From an uncultured Neglectibacter sp. (GTDB taxonomy: Bacteria; Bacillota; Clostridia; Oscillospirales; Acutalibacteraceae), in the NCBI GenBank assembly GCA_904419785.1, contig CAJFSY010000012.1, positions 1 through 55,467 on the forward strand: a stretch of DNA of 55,467 nt, read 5' to 3'. The first letter of the stretch is position 1, and each line of letters starts with the position of its first letter. A program made the position numbers and the translations under genes. This document shows, one piece after another, positions 1-9,254 of the stretch. The notes under the pieces are model-generated. The model was given only the letters and a program-made list of their open reading frames with translations. It made no database searches and was not told the origin of the DNA.

Positions 1-94
1 ATATTCTAACAAATTACGACTTGCTGCGTTAGAGGCTCCTGTGTTTCATACCCTTTGGTGCCTTGCAGCGCAGCGGAAAGGAATGGTCATAAAA

Positions 95-1702
95 ATGAAA
101 GGTACTTTGAAAAAAATGTTAGCGACTGGCTTGGCTGCTTTTATGGCCTTTAGCGTCACCGCATGCGGTGATTCAGGAGCCAGTTCATCCACGTCGGGTG
201 CTGCATCTTCCGGAGATGTGTCTGCTACCCAGGGTTCAGAGACGATTGAGATTACCGGTTTCGCAATGGAAGGCCCCTATACAAAAGGAGATTTCAATGA
301 TTTGCCCATTTGGGACTATGCGGAAGAAGCCACAGGCGTGCGGGTCAATTTCGAGACCGCCCCTCAAGCTTCGTTCCAGGAAAAATTAAACTTGAAGTTC
401 GCTTCCAACCAGTTGCCCGATGTGTTCTTTAAGTGCACCCTGGAATCTGCGGATATTACCAAATATTCTTCGGAAGGCACCTTGGTTCCTTTGGACGATT
501 ATCTGGAGGAATATGCCCCCAATTTCTCCACTTTTATGGAGGACGACACTTCTATTGAAAAAGAAATCCGTCTGGCGGATGGAAAGATTTATGGTTTCCC
601 CTATTTGGTAACAGCAGCACCTTCTCGCATTTTCCCCAAACTGTTTATCAATCAGAAGTGGATGGAAGCCCAAAATCTGGAAATGCCGGAAACAACTGAC
701 GATTTCTACGAAATGCTTAAAACTATGTCCGGCTACGATTACAATGGCAACGGCACAAAGGATGAAATCCCCTTCTGCACGGAAGGCGTTAACGGTTTGA
801 CTAAGGGCCTGATGGGTTCTTTTGGCCTTCTCACCAGAGGTGCCGCCCAGGAAGAATGGGATATCGATCCTGAAACTGGAGAACTGCGGTTTGTTAAGAC
901 GACTGATGAATATAAGGCTTTCTTGGAATTCTGCAATAAGCTCTATGAAGAAAAACTTCTGGACCAAGAGGTCTTCACCGTTGATATTCCCAAGCTTACC
1001 GCGAAGGCTGAACAGAATATTCTGGGCGTTGTGTTCACAAACAACACCAATTATCTGGGAAGCTACGCAGAAGACTATACTTATATTCCCGCTCCCCTTA
1101 TCGGGCCGGACGGCGACCAGCTTTTCGGCGGCAGAACCATTCCTGTAGCTGGTCAGAATACTTTTATCACAAAAGTGAACGAGCATCCTGCTGAAACGGT
1201 CAAGTGGGTGGACTATTTCTATTCTCCTGAAGGCATCGAGCATTTCTTCATGGGTGTGGAAGATGATACCTATACCATCGACGATGAGGGCAATCCCCAG
1301 TTTACCGATAAAGTAATGAACAACCCGGACGGGATGAATATGGAAGAAGTTTTGGGCAGCTATGTTTGCTGGAGTGGCGGCGGTAATCCCTCTGTGGCGG
1401 ATGACGCTCACTTTGGAAACTTTATGATCCCTGAGACCACCGTCAACGCAGCCCAGGCTCTGATAGACTATACCCCTGAAATCGTTTGGGGACAGCTCAA
1501 CTATTCTGCGGAGGACGCAACCCGCATCTCTGTTTTGACCACGGATATCTCCACATATTTGACGGATATGACCGCCAAGTTTATCACCGGAGAAGCAAGC
1601 TTTGACCAGTGGGAAGACTACAAAGCCAACGTGGAAAAAATGGGGTTGGAAGAATATCGAGAGATCGTACAAAAAACCATTGACAACGCTGGAATGGAAT
1701 AA
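95..1702 (+). CDS. Sugar ABC transporter solute-binding lipoprotein (LplA-like)
   Basis: Extracytoplasmic binding protein for a carbohydrate ABC importer, about 535 aa. Residues 1-24 form a lipoprotein signal (MKGTLKKML, hydrophobic core, lipobox VTAC with Cys24), followed by a Ser/Gly/Ala-rich linker and a family-1-type extracellular solute-binding domain. I chose the ATG at 95 because it begins a normal signal peptide and has GGAAAGGA upstream; in-frame starts farther left add a non-signal extension. It is a paralogue in plan of the binding protein at 11542 (same length, lipobox and C-terminal region). It heads the visible part of an operon with a glycoside hydrolase, murQ and murK, so an amino-sugar glycan or muropeptide-derived sugar is a reasonable but unproven ligand. 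No permease lies next to it in this window; they are probably upstream, off the left edge. Confidence 0.88.
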   Translation: MKGTLKKMLATGLAAFMAFSVTACGDSGASSSTSGAASSGDVSATQGSETIEITGFAMEGPYTKGDFNDLPIWDYAEEATGVRVNFETAPQASFQEKLNLKFASNQLPDVFFKCTLESADITKYSSEGTLVPLDDYLEEYAPNFSTFMEDDTSIEKEIRLADGKIYGFPYLVTAAPSRIFPKLFINQKWMEAQNLEMPETTDDFYEMLKTMSGYDYNGNGTKDEIPFCTEGVNGLTKGLMGSFGLLTRGAAQEEWDIDPETGELRFVKTTDEYKAFLEFCNKLYEEKLLDQEVFTVDIPKLTAKAEQNILGVVFTNNTNYLGSYAEDYTYIPAPLIGPDGDQLFGGRTIPVAGQNTFITKVNEHPAETVKWVDYFYSPEGIEHFFMGVEDDTYTIDDEGNPQFTDKVMNNPDGMNMEEVLGSYVCWSGGGNPSVADDAHFGNFMIPETTVNAAQALIDYTPEIVWGQLNYSAEDATRISVLTTDISTYLTDMTAKFITGEASFDQWEDYKANVEKMGLEEYREIVQKTIDNAGME

Positions 1703-1734
1703 ATAACTCCAGATGCAACAAGAGGAGTAACAAT

Positions 1735-3900
1735 ATGTACTATCAAAGCAGATATCACCTATCAAATGGACGCTTATCCCTGGCTTTGGACAGTCTCACC
1801 GGCGAGCTGTTGGAACTTGTAGATGAGACTTCTGGGGAGAACTTGATAAAAAACCACACGTTTGCTTTGCCCCAGCCTTTTGCGATTCTGGCCAAGAAAG
1901 GGGAGGCCTGCCTCCATCCTGGATCAGCCGAAACAATTGCCCGGTATCCCCAGCTTCAGCCAGAAATTGCTGTCTCTCCTGAGGGACAGTCGGCAACCGT
2001 AACCTACCATGCTTTGTGGGATGGGGAGCGCCCCTGGGAGGTTCAGGTAAAATATACTGTCGAGCTTACTGAAAACGGCGACAGCCAATGGCGTATCCAT
2101 GTAGAGAACCATTCCACTGAGACGCTGAAGGAAGTTCGGTTCCCTTGTGTAAACGGCATCTATTTTGGAAGGGATTGGCAGGAAAACGCCTTGGTCTACC
2201 CCTTTGAGGCAGGCATCCAAGTAAAAGACCCAGTGACAAACTTTGCGAAGGGATCTTCCCATATTTACTGGCGCTGGCAGAACTACAAATACGTCTATGG
2301 CGTGGGGACAATTTCGCGTAAATTCCCCGAAGATGTATACGGCATAGAAGAGAGATACTCAGGCAATCTGTCCATGAAATGGTTGGATTACTACGGAGAA
2401 AACACAGGTCTTTACTTCGCGTGCCATGATCCGGAACCCAATATCTGTGCCCTTCGGGTAGATACCTATGGGCCTCACAGCCCAGGAATGAACTTTTCAT
2501 TTGGGCATCCAGTGAGAATGGGGGCGGAAACCTGCTGGGACTCTCCTGAGTTTGTGGTTTCAGTTCATTCGGGAGATTGGCACCAAGGGGCCGACAAATA
2601 CAGGGCCTTTCATCGGCAGTTTTCTCCTGCCACTACCTCCTGTCCCAAATGGTTTGAGAAAAGCGCCGGCCTGATGGCGCACTATGATTTCAAATATCAA
2701 AACGGCGGTGTAGTTCATCATTTTTCCGATATAACAAAGCTTTTAGAGCAGGCCAAGGAAATAGGTTTGAATCACCTGCTGGTGGCAGGCTGGCACAAGG
2801 ACGGATTTGACAACGGGTTCCCTGAGTATGTGCCTGCTGATGACCTTGGAACAGCGGACGAATTGCGAGATCAGGTCGCTAAGGTAATTGCTCAGGGAGG
2901 TCATATCTGTTTTTATGTTAACTCCCGGCTTGCTAACACAAAGTATACCCATCTAAAGGACTTTATTGCGGAAAACGGTGTGCTGCAAGAGGATGGTTCT
3001 GTAATGACAGAACAATACGGCTCTGGCGATTTGCGTTTTTCAGTGCAGTGCATTGGTAGCCGAGGTTGGAGAAAGAAGCTTGAGGAAACCGTGGCCTATG
3101 TGACGGAAGACATTGGCATCGATGGGATGTATTTGGACCAGCTCTCTATGGGCAGCCCTTGCGTGTGCTACAACACAAACCACGATCATAGCTTTGGGCA
3201 GTGGAACTTCTGGTACCAGAAACTGCTGGAGGAGGTTGCCAAGCGACGCCAACAGCAAAACCCGCAACCCCTTTCCATGATTCATGAAGGTGTTTCTGAT
3301 TCGTATGGAAACCTGGTTTCCGGCCAGTTGGTTTCTACTTTTTCTTACCACCACTGTGGCGCGTTCCCTCAGCTTTACCGTTATACATTCCCGGAGCAGA
3401 TTTTGGTAGATATGCTTTATCCTGAGCAGAACCTGGCCATGCGTCCCGTTCATGTGGCGCAGGCCTCCAGGGAGATGATTGACAGGGCGTTCCTTCTGGG
3501 GATGTATTTCTGGATTTACGATTTGGAAGAGGACAATACCTTCCGAAGAGATCCCAAAAGCTACGAATATTTAAAGAAGGTTATTGCCCTGCGGAAATTC
3601 TGGTTGGAAGAGTTCGGATTGGGAACATATGGCGACCAAAATGGCCTGACAAATATTCCGGAAGGAATTCAGGCGGCCTGTTACACACTGGAAGATGGGC
3701 TTCTGATTGTTTGCAGCAATACAACATCCTCCCCGCAGACCATCCAGGTGCAAGTTGAAAAACCTTGTTCTGTTCAATCCTTTACAGCAGAAAGCCTTCC
3801 CAATGCCTTTGCGGCAACATCACAGAACCCGAACCACGACGGTACCATCTCTTTGGAACTCTCTAGCGCCCCACATACATTGTTCCATCTAAAATACTAA
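1735..3900 (+). CDS. Putative glycoside hydrolase (DUF6259-like, TIM-barrel type)
   Basis: A 721 aa protein without signal peptide, so probably cytoplasmic. The N-terminal part (about 1-290) resembles the beta-sandwich found before the catalytic domain of alpha-galactosidase-like enzymes. The middle (about 300-600) reads like a (beta/alpha)8 barrel, with GWHKDGFDNGFPEY, then FYVNSRLAN, then GIDGMYLDQ with Asp463 and Asp468 as candidate catalytic or substrate-contacting acids. The C-terminal about 90 aa look like a small beta domain. I connect it to the DUF6259 group from memory only. It sits 32 bp after the binding protein and 28 bp before murQ, so it likely processes the imported glycoside before the murQ/murK steps. 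The exact linkage cleaved cannot be read from the sequence. Confidence 0.7.
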   Translation: MYYQSRYHLSNGRLSLALDSLTGELLELVDETSGENLIKNHTFALPQPFAILAKKGEACLHPGSAETIARYPQLQPEIAVSPEGQSATVTYHALWDGERPWEVQVKYTVELTENGDSQWRIHVENHSTETLKEVRFPCVNGIYFGRDWQENALVYPFEAGIQVKDPVTNFAKGSSHIYWRWQNYKYVYGVGTISRKFPEDVYGIEERYSGNLSMKWLDYYGENTGLYFACHDPEPNICALRVDTYGPHSPGMNFSFGHPVRMGAETCWDSPEFVVSVHSGDWHQGADKYRAFHRQFSPATTSCPKWFEKSAGLMAHYDFKYQNGGVVHHFSDITKLLEQAKEIGLNHLLVAGWHKDGFDNGFPEYVPADDLGTADELRDQVAKVIAQGGHICFYVNSRLANTKYTHLKDFIAENGVLQEDGSVMTEQYGSGDLRFSVQCIGSRGWRKKLEETVAYVTEDIGIDGMYLDQLSMGSPCVCYNTNHDHSFGQWNFWYQKLLEEVAKRRQQQNPQPLSMIHEGVSDSYGNLVSGQLVSTFSYHHCGAFPQLYRYTFPEQILVDMLYPEQNLAMRPVHVAQASREMIDRAFLLGMYFWIYDLEEDNTFRRDPKSYEYLKKVIALRKFWLEEFGLGTYGDQNGLTNIPEGIQAACYTLEDGLLIVCSNTTSSPQTIQVQVEKPCSVQSFTAESLPNAFAATSQNPNHDGTISLELSSAPHTLFHLKY

Positions 3901-3928
3901 AACCAGTCCCTGTAAGCGAGGAATAGAT

Positions 3929-4858
3929 ATGGATTACTCAGAGCTGACAACAGAGAAAGTGAACCCTAATACCGTAAATATTGACACCTGCAGCACAAGC
4001 GACATATTGAAGAAAATTCACGCAGAAGACTGCAAAGTAGCCGACGCAGTAGGCAAAACACTTCCTGAAATTGAAAAGGCTGTGGATATCATTGTGGCGC
4101 GAATCAAGTTGGGGGGACGTCTCATTTATGTTGGCGCTGGGACTAGCGGAAGGCTCGGAGTACTGGACGCTTCGGAATGCCCTCCCACCTTTGGAACCGA
4201 CCCCGGATTGGTTGTAGGTATTATCGCTGGCGGGGATAAGGCGCTCCGAAACTCCATTGAAGGCGCGGAGGATTGCTACAGCCAAGGAAGTGGAGATTTA
4301 GACCTGCTTCAAGTTTCCGAGAAGGATGCGGTGGTGGGCATCAGTGCCAGCGGCAACGCCCCCTATGTATTGGGAGCCTTGGAACATGCCAAGAAACTGG
4401 GCGCGGCTACCATTGCCCTCAGCAATACCTACCCTGGAAGCGTGATCCAAGTGGCGGATGTAGCCATCGTTCCTATTGTGGGGCCCGAGGCGATTATGGG
4501 AAGTACCCGTATGAAAGCGGGAACGGCCCAGAAAATGGTGCTGAACATGATTTCTACCGCCAGCATGATCAAACTTGGAAAAGTCTATCGGAACCTTATG
4601 GTGGATCTCTCCCCAAGCAATAAAAAATTGAAAGACCGCACACTGCGTATCATTACACAGGCGACAGGGGTCACCAGAGAAGAGGCTGAGCACTCGCTTC
4701 AGCAAGCCAAGGGAGAAACAAAAACAGCCATTTTGAGCTTGCTGTGTGGATGTGAGGCTGAAGAAGCCCATCGCCTTCTGGAAAAGGAGCAGACGATTTC
4801 CAAAGCTGCCTCTCTTTACTGGGAGGAAATGCAGGGCAGGAAAGTGGTTGGAAAGTGA
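3929..4858 (+). CDS. murQ: N-acetylmuramic acid 6-phosphate etherase
   Basis: MurQ cleaves the D-lactyl ether of MurNAc-6-phosphate to give GlcNAc-6-phosphate and D-lactate, a cytoplasmic step of peptidoglycan recycling or MurNAc use. The 309 aa length is normal. The SIS sugar-phosphate core shows RLIYVGAGTSGRLGVLDASE (residues 64-83) followed by CPPTFGTD; Glu83 and Glu114 fall where the catalytic glutamates of E. coli MurQ are, and STRMKAGTAQK near residue 195 is also typical. Translation probably starts at ATG 3929 behind GCGAGGAA. It is 12 bp upstream of a sugar kinase that supplies the phosphorylated substrate and is followed by an RpiR-type regulator, the usual murQ neighbourhood in Firmicutes. 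Confidence 0.96.
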   Translation: MDYSELTTEKVNPNTVNIDTCSTSDILKKIHAEDCKVADAVGKTLPEIEKAVDIIVARIKLGGRLIYVGAGTSGRLGVLDASECPPTFGTDPGLVVGIIAGGDKALRNSIEGAEDCYSQGSGDLDLLQVSEKDAVVGISASGNAPYVLGALEHAKKLGAATIALSNTYPGSVIQVADVAIVPIVGPEAIMGSTRMKAGTAQKMVLNMISTASMIKLGKVYRNLMVDLSPSNKKLKDRTLRIITQATGVTREEAEHSLQQAKGETKTAILSLLCGCEAEEAHRLLEKEQTISKAASLYWEEMQGRKVVGK

Positions 4859-4870
4859 GGGAGTCGTACA

Positions 4871-5794
4871 ATGGAGTATGTCATTGGGATTGATGGTGGC
4901 GGCACAAAAACGCACTTGCTCGCCGTTGATAAGAACATGGACATATTGTACGAATCGAAAGGCGGAAGTTCCAACCTGGCAAGCAACCCGCCGGAAGTAG
5001 TGAAAGATAACCTTTCCTCTCTTCTGGAGGAATTCCGGCGGGAAAGCGGCCTTTCACCTCTTCAGTGCCGAGGACTCTGCCTGGGGTCTGCTGGCGCTGG
5101 GAGGGAATCCGCCAAGAAAACGCTGTATCAGTTTCTACAGAAGTCGAAACTTTCCCCTTATATCTATGTGACCACAGATGCGGAAGGCGCCTTATACGGA
5201 GGAACCGAAACGGGCTGTGGGCTGCTGCTGATAGCGGGAACAGGGTCCATCTGTTATGGGCGCAATGCCGTTGGGGAGATTTGCCGTGTAGGCGGTTGGG
5301 GTCATATTATGGGAGACGAGGGAAGCGGTTTCAACATGGCCTGCCGGATGCTTCAGGCTGTTGCAAAAGCCTGGGATGGCAGAGGGCGTCCCACGATTTT
5401 GACAGACCTTATTATGGAGTACTGGTCTCTGCATAACATGGATGAACTTGTAGATTATGTCTATCACGCAAATAAAGGGAAAGCGGAAATAGCAGCACTT
5501 GCTTTTTTATGCGATTTAGCATATAAAAAAGGGGATGAGTCCGCATTTGAAATTATGGAAGCTTGCGCCAGAGAACTGGCCGGCCTGGTCAAATCCGCTG
5601 GAAGGGCTTTTTCCCAAGACTCCCAAGTGATTTGCGTATATTCCGGCAGTCTCATCACAAAGTCCCCCTACCTCCTTCAACATCTGCGCCATATGTTAGC
5701 TGAGAACACGCCTGAGATCCTGTTTATCCAGCCCAAACAAAGCGCGGCCTGGGGGTGTGCCAGACTGGCATGGGAATTGCAAAGCGGAAAATAA
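4871..5794 (+). CDS. murK: N-acetylmuramic acid / N-acetylglucosamine kinase (MurK-like, BadF/BadG family)
   Basis: A 307 aa ASKHA-fold sugar kinase expected to phosphorylate MurNAc and/or GlcNAc at O6 with ATP in the cytoplasm. The phosphate-1 loop GIDGGGTKT is at residues 6-14, the phosphate-2 region is LLLIAGTGSICYGRN, and GDEGSGFNMA follows. The family is BcrAD/BadF/BadG, whose clostridial member MurK of C. acetobutylicum is encoded next to murQ; that context is reproduced here (12 bp gap). In such operons MurNAc enters unphosphorylated through an ABC importer, in contrast with the PTS MurP route, which agrees with the binding protein at the head of this operon. A plain GlcNAc kinase is the main alternative. 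Confidence 0.85.
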   Translation: MEYVIGIDGGGTKTHLLAVDKNMDILYESKGGSSNLASNPPEVVKDNLSSLLEEFRRESGLSPLQCRGLCLGSAGAGRESAKKTLYQFLQKSKLSPYIYVTTDAEGALYGGTETGCGLLLIAGTGSICYGRNAVGEICRVGGWGHIMGDEGSGFNMACRMLQAVAKAWDGRGRPTILTDLIMEYWSLHNMDELVDYVYHANKGKAEIAALAFLCDLAYKKGDESAFEIMEACARELAGLVKSAGRAFSQDSQVICVYSGSLITKSPYLLQHLRHMLAENTPEILFIQPKQSAAWGCARLAWELQSGK

Positions 5795-5817
5795 TCCATA
5801 GGGCAAGGAGGAGTAAT

Positions 5818-6678
5818 ATGGCTGAAATCTTCGCAAAACTCAGTCAGATCATCAATGACTTGGCACCTTCAGAGCAAAAGGTGGGAAAATACCTTTTAGA
5901 ACACTCTGACAGTGTCATGGGGATATCCATTGAACAGCTTGCGGCTAAAAGTACCGCAAGCCAGGCAGCCGTTACCCGTTTTTGTAAAAAGATGGGCTAC
6001 AAAGGTTACCGTGATTTATCCATTCAACTGGCCGCCCAGCTGGCAGCGGAACAAAAAACTGGTGATCAAGAAGAGTATAAAGATATTAATATAGGGGATG
6101 ACGTGGACACCATCATGCGCAACATCTCCTATCACAACGCGAAAGCCATTGAAGATTCTCTTGCCCTGACAGACACATCTCTAGTACAAGAAGCGGCGGA
6201 CCTGCTATATCGTGCCCAGCATATTGATTTTTACGGCCTGGGTGCATCCGGTATTGTTGCCCAAGACTCCATGTACAAATTCATGCGGATCAATAAGTAT
6301 TCCACTGCTTATGCAGACCCCCACTTACAGATTACTTCAGCTGCCAACCTTGGCAAGCAGGGGGTGGCTGTAGCTATCTCCTGGTCTGGTGAAACAAAAG
6401 ATATTCTCGAAGCGGCTCGTCAAGCCAAAGAAAGCGGGGCTTCCGTCATTTCGATCACAAGGTATGGAGAAACCTCACTGGAAGCTTACTCTGACATTCA
6501 TTTTGGGCTGAGTGCTCCAGAAACCACGATCCGTTGCGGAGCCACAAGTTCCCGGATGGCCCAACTCAACATGATCGACATGCTCTTTTACTGTATCGTT
6601 AGCCAACATTATATGGAACTCTATAAATATCTTGAGCGTTCCCGCCAAGTGGTGTCGGCAAAACGAGAGGCAAAATAA
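5818..6678 (+). CDS. RpiR-family transcriptional regulator (MurR-like)
   Basis: A 286 aa regulator with an N-terminal RpiR helix-turn-helix (about residues 1-77, SIEQLAAKSTASQAAVTRFCKKMGY as the recognition region) and a C-terminal SIS sugar-phosphate-binding domain (HIDFYGLGASGIVAQD, later ISWSGETKDILEAARQAK). It probably senses a phosphorylated amino sugar such as MurNAc-6-P or GlcNAc-6-P and controls this operon. The ATG at 5818 has a very good site, AAGGAGGAG, 6 nt upstream; the 21-codon in-frame extension overlaps the kinase gene and lacks one. It is the last gene before a clear terminator. Whether it represses or activates cannot be told from the sequence. Confidence 0.88.
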   Translation: MAEIFAKLSQIINDLAPSEQKVGKYLLEHSDSVMGISIEQLAAKSTASQAAVTRFCKKMGYKGYRDLSIQLAAQLAAEQKTGDQEEYKDINIGDDVDTIMRNISYHNAKAIEDSLALTDTSLVQEAADLLYRAQHIDFYGLGASGIVAQDSMYKFMRINKYSTAYADPHLQITSAANLGKQGVAVAISWSGETKDILEAARQAKESGASVISITRYGETSLEAYSDIHFGLSAPETTIRCGATSSRMAQLNMIDMLFYCIVSQHYMELYKYLERSRQVVSAKREAK

Positions 6679-6691
6679 ACCATACTCACTT

Positions 6692-6737
6692 AAAACCAAA
6701 GAGGAAATTCCACGAAAGGGATTTCTCCTTTGGTTTT
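6692..6737 (+). terminator. Rho-independent terminator of the murQ-murK-rpiR operon
   Basis: The arms at 6692-6708 (AAAACCAAAG then AGGAAAT) and 6721-6737 (ATTTCTC then CTTTGGTTTT) form a long hairpin with one two-base mismatch and a 12 nt loop. It ends in a T-rich stretch starting 14 bp after the regulator's stop codon. Confidence 0.85.
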
Positions 6738-6968
6738 CTGTTTGTCCAAGTTTTGCTGTTTTTTTTACCTGTATTCCGGCCTCATATCCATTGGATTGCA
6801 GGTGCGTTTCAGCGGTCAAACGGCAGCTAGAGCCTTATTCCAAGAAGCGCGATAGGGTATAAGGTGAGCAAAATTTCGGTCTGCAACTGCGCTAATGCTG
6901 AGAAATGGGATATAGTAGTTGCCCTAAGAGCGTGCCTGGTCCGGTTTGTGGGAAATTCTTACTTAATG
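6738..6968. other. Intergenic region with no recognised gene
   Basis: Between the operon terminator and the promoter of the AraC-type regulator I see no convincing reading frame, tRNA or riboswitch. Short open frames here lack ribosome sites. Function unknown; it may hold operator DNA for either neighbour. Confidence 0.5.
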
Positions 6969-6997
6969 TTGTTTTAAGTCAGCTTTTGTGGTATACT
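6969..6997 (+). promoter_or_regulatory. Sigma-A promoter of the AraC-type regulator gene
   Basis: The -35 TTGTTT (6969-6974) and -10 TATACT (6992-6997) are separated by 17 bp, with an extended -10 TG at 6989-6990. The predicted start near 7004 gives a leader of about 48 nt before the TTG start codon at 7052. Confidence 0.7.
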
Positions 6998-7051
6998 TTT
7001 TCAGATTCATGCTTGATGATTTTAGCGTATTTTCAGAAAGGAGCGGTATGG

Positions 7052-9235
7052 TTGAAACTCTATCAGCGGTTTTTGGCGTCTTACCTGTGCGTTTGCTTGA
7101 TTCCTCTGGCTTTTTCCCTGATAGTAGTATTCAACCTGCAGCAAGAGATTCAAAAATCCATTGGGAAAGATCAGGAAACAACTTTGCGTAACGCCCAAAG
7201 TAATTTGGAAAGCTGCTTAGTAGACGCTTCTAATACGCTGGATCTTCTTTCACAAAATGAGGTGCTGGAAAATCTGGCTTTACGAGAGACGCTGACGGGA
7301 GAGGACCTTTATAAATTGAAGGGGCTTATCCAGACGTTGTCGGTAGCAAATGAGAGACATCCCTCTTATATTCGAAGTTTTGTTTATTTTCCCCGCAGCG
7401 GGTACTTGGTATCCAGTAAAAGTACCTACCATCCCGCCCTGGCAGGAATGGCCACGTGGGATTTAGGGATAGATTATGAAACCCTTCGCGATGGTTTGGT
7501 TGGAAACGGCGGTGTGGATGTGGCGGTGCGTACTCTGTATCGTCAAGATGGAAACGGCGGATACTTGCTGGTTTCTAAAAATTGGTACGATAGCCGCTAC
7601 CAAACTGTATATGCCTCGTTGGGCATTGTTATCCAGCTGGAGAAAGAGGAATCCTTTTTAAATACGTCCACCACCAGTATGTTTGCTTTGGATGCGGACG
7701 GTAGTTTGTTTTGCGGCACACAATATGGGGAAGAGGTGGCCCGCCGCTTAGAGGAAACCGGCCAGAATCAGGGGAAAATCCGTGTTTCTGGGGAGACATG
7801 GCTTTATTCCGTTTATCCGGCCCAAAGCATCAGCAATCTGCGCTATGGGCTTTTGATGTTGAGCAGCGCTTATTACCGCACGTTATACCCCGTCTTATGG
7901 CAACTAGCTGTGGAACTGCTGGTGATGCTTGGAGTAGGGATTGCGCTGGCAGTATTTTTCAGCCGGCGTACTTGGTCGCCTATTGAACGGGTGCTGCCGT
8001 TTGTGGAAAAATCTTCCGGAAGGGAAGGAGATTATCATTCTTTAAAAGAATTTTCCCAGGACTTGATGGATTTTGTCCAAGAGAAAGAACGATTGCTTGA
8101 ACAGTTAGTACAGTCGGAGGAGCGGGACCACAGCTTGGCCCTTTGGCGTTATCTTCTGGGGTTTACACAGGATTCCTCCTGCTTGTCCCGTTATCTGGAA
8201 GAAAACCAGCCTTACCGGCTGCTGGCGTTCTGTCCAGCACAGCCGGAATCACTTTCTCAGGAAGGAACAGAGGATATGCGCGCCTTTCTGGAAGAACTTT
8301 ACAAGGCGTTGGAACAAGTGTTTTTAGACAGGCAGGATGGCGTTTGCTTGACCATTGGCGCCAGTACAGTGCTGGTATTGGTGCAGAACGTAGTAGACAT
8401 GGAAGAAATCCGTCAAAAAGCGGAACAGACTCAGCAGAAAACCGGCCAGCCGCTGATTTGCTATGTCAGCGATGTATGTAGTGGTTTGGCGGAAGCGCCC
8501 GAGGCTTGGGACTGGGTGAAACGTGCCTGTGACCGGGACAGCTTTTGGGAGCACACCCGCAAGCCTGGAGTGTGGCTTGCTCAGGAGGTACTGGAATATC
8601 CCGGCTATTTTGAGGATTTCGCTCTGCACCGCAAGCAGTTTGTTTCCGCGTTGACTACAGGCAAGCTGGAAAAAGCTCAACGGACGCTGGACACCATCTG
8701 GGGGCAGGATATGCAGAATGCTTCGTTGCCGGTGGAGATCATTCGCCACCGGTGTGGCAATGTTGTGGAAGCGTTACTGCCCTATTTGGAAGAAGAAGAG
8801 CGGCCTGCAGCCATGAAGGTGATATCTGCGCCCACAGTGCAAGAAATGAAAAAAGAATTGCATGCCATGCTTCAAAAAGCCCAGCTGCGGGAACAACAGG
8901 AACAGCCTGAGGAAAAGGGCAGCCAGTTGGTAGCCCAAGTGCAGGAGTATATCCGGAAGAACTATCAGGACCCCTTCCTCAATGTTTCTTTGATCGCAGA
9001 CCGGCTGAACAGAAACCTGTCTACGCTCAGCCATCAGTATAAAGACCTTACGGGACACGGACTGTTGGAAGAACTTCACACGGTGCGTTTGGAAGCAGCC
9101 AAGCGTTTACTGAAACAAGGCAAAACCGTACGGGAGACAGCGGAGTTGACAGGCTATGGAGACTCCCGCGCGCTGATTCGTGCTTTCAAGCGATATGAAG
9201 GAAGCACCCCCGGACAATTCATAGACAAGAAATGA
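7052..9235 (+). CDS. Membrane-anchored AraC/XylS-family regulator
   Basis: A 727 aa regulator if started at TTG 7052, which has AAAGGAG 8 nt upstream; this start gives MKLYQRFLASYLC, the standard beginning of this family. Order of domains: transmembrane helix about residues 8-28, an extracytoplasmic sensor of about 250 aa (probably Cache-like), a second helix near 285-305 (VELLVMLGVGIALAVFF), a cytoplasmic linker, and a C-terminal two-HTH AraC domain (about 625-727, with VSLIADRLNRNLSTLSHQYK and a second HTH ending GSTPGQF). Regulators of this kind sit upstream of LplB/YtcP-type sugar importers and respond to the extracellular sugar or its loaded binding protein. The importer starts 291 bp downstream and is the likely target. 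An ATG at 7048 is in another frame and yields only a short peptide. Confidence 0.85.
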   Translation: MKLYQRFLASYLCVCLIPLAFSLIVVFNLQQEIQKSIGKDQETTLRNAQSNLESCLVDASNTLDLLSQNEVLENLALRETLTGEDLYKLKGLIQTLSVANERHPSYIRSFVYFPRSGYLVSSKSTYHPALAGMATWDLGIDYETLRDGLVGNGGVDVAVRTLYRQDGNGGYLLVSKNWYDSRYQTVYASLGIVIQLEKEESFLNTSTTSMFALDADGSLFCGTQYGEEVARRLEETGQNQGKIRVSGETWLYSVYPAQSISNLRYGLLMLSSAYYRTLYPVLWQLAVELLVMLGVGIALAVFFSRRTWSPIERVLPFVEKSSGREGDYHSLKEFSQDLMDFVQEKERLLEQLVQSEERDHSLALWRYLLGFTQDSSCLSRYLEENQPYRLLAFCPAQPESLSQEGTEDMRAFLEELYKALEQVFLDRQDGVCLTIGASTVLVLVQNVVDMEEIRQKAEQTQQKTGQPLICYVSDVCSGLAEAPEAWDWVKRACDRDSFWEHTRKPGVWLAQEVLEYPGYFEDFALHRKQFVSALTTGKLEKAQRTLDTIWGQDMQNASLPVEIIRHRCGNVVEALLPYLEEEERPAAMKVISAPTVQEMKKELHAMLQKAQLREQQEQPEEKGSQLVAQVQEYIRKNYQDPFLNVSLIADRLNRNLSTLSHQYKDLTGHGLLEELHTVRLEAAKRLLKQGKTVRETAELTGYGDSRALIRAFKRYEGSTPGQFIDKK

Positions 9236-9254
9236 CCTCTTTTCCTAATTGCCG

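Noticed and set aside
386-1765. A 459-codon open frame on the minus strand opposite the first binding protein
   Set aside because: The binding protein on the plus strand has a signal peptide, lipobox and family motifs; the antisense frame has none.
2068-2083. A sequence close to a CcpA cre site (TGAAAACGGCGACA)
   Set aside because: It is inside the hydrolase gene, far from any promoter, and lacks the central T; chance match more likely.
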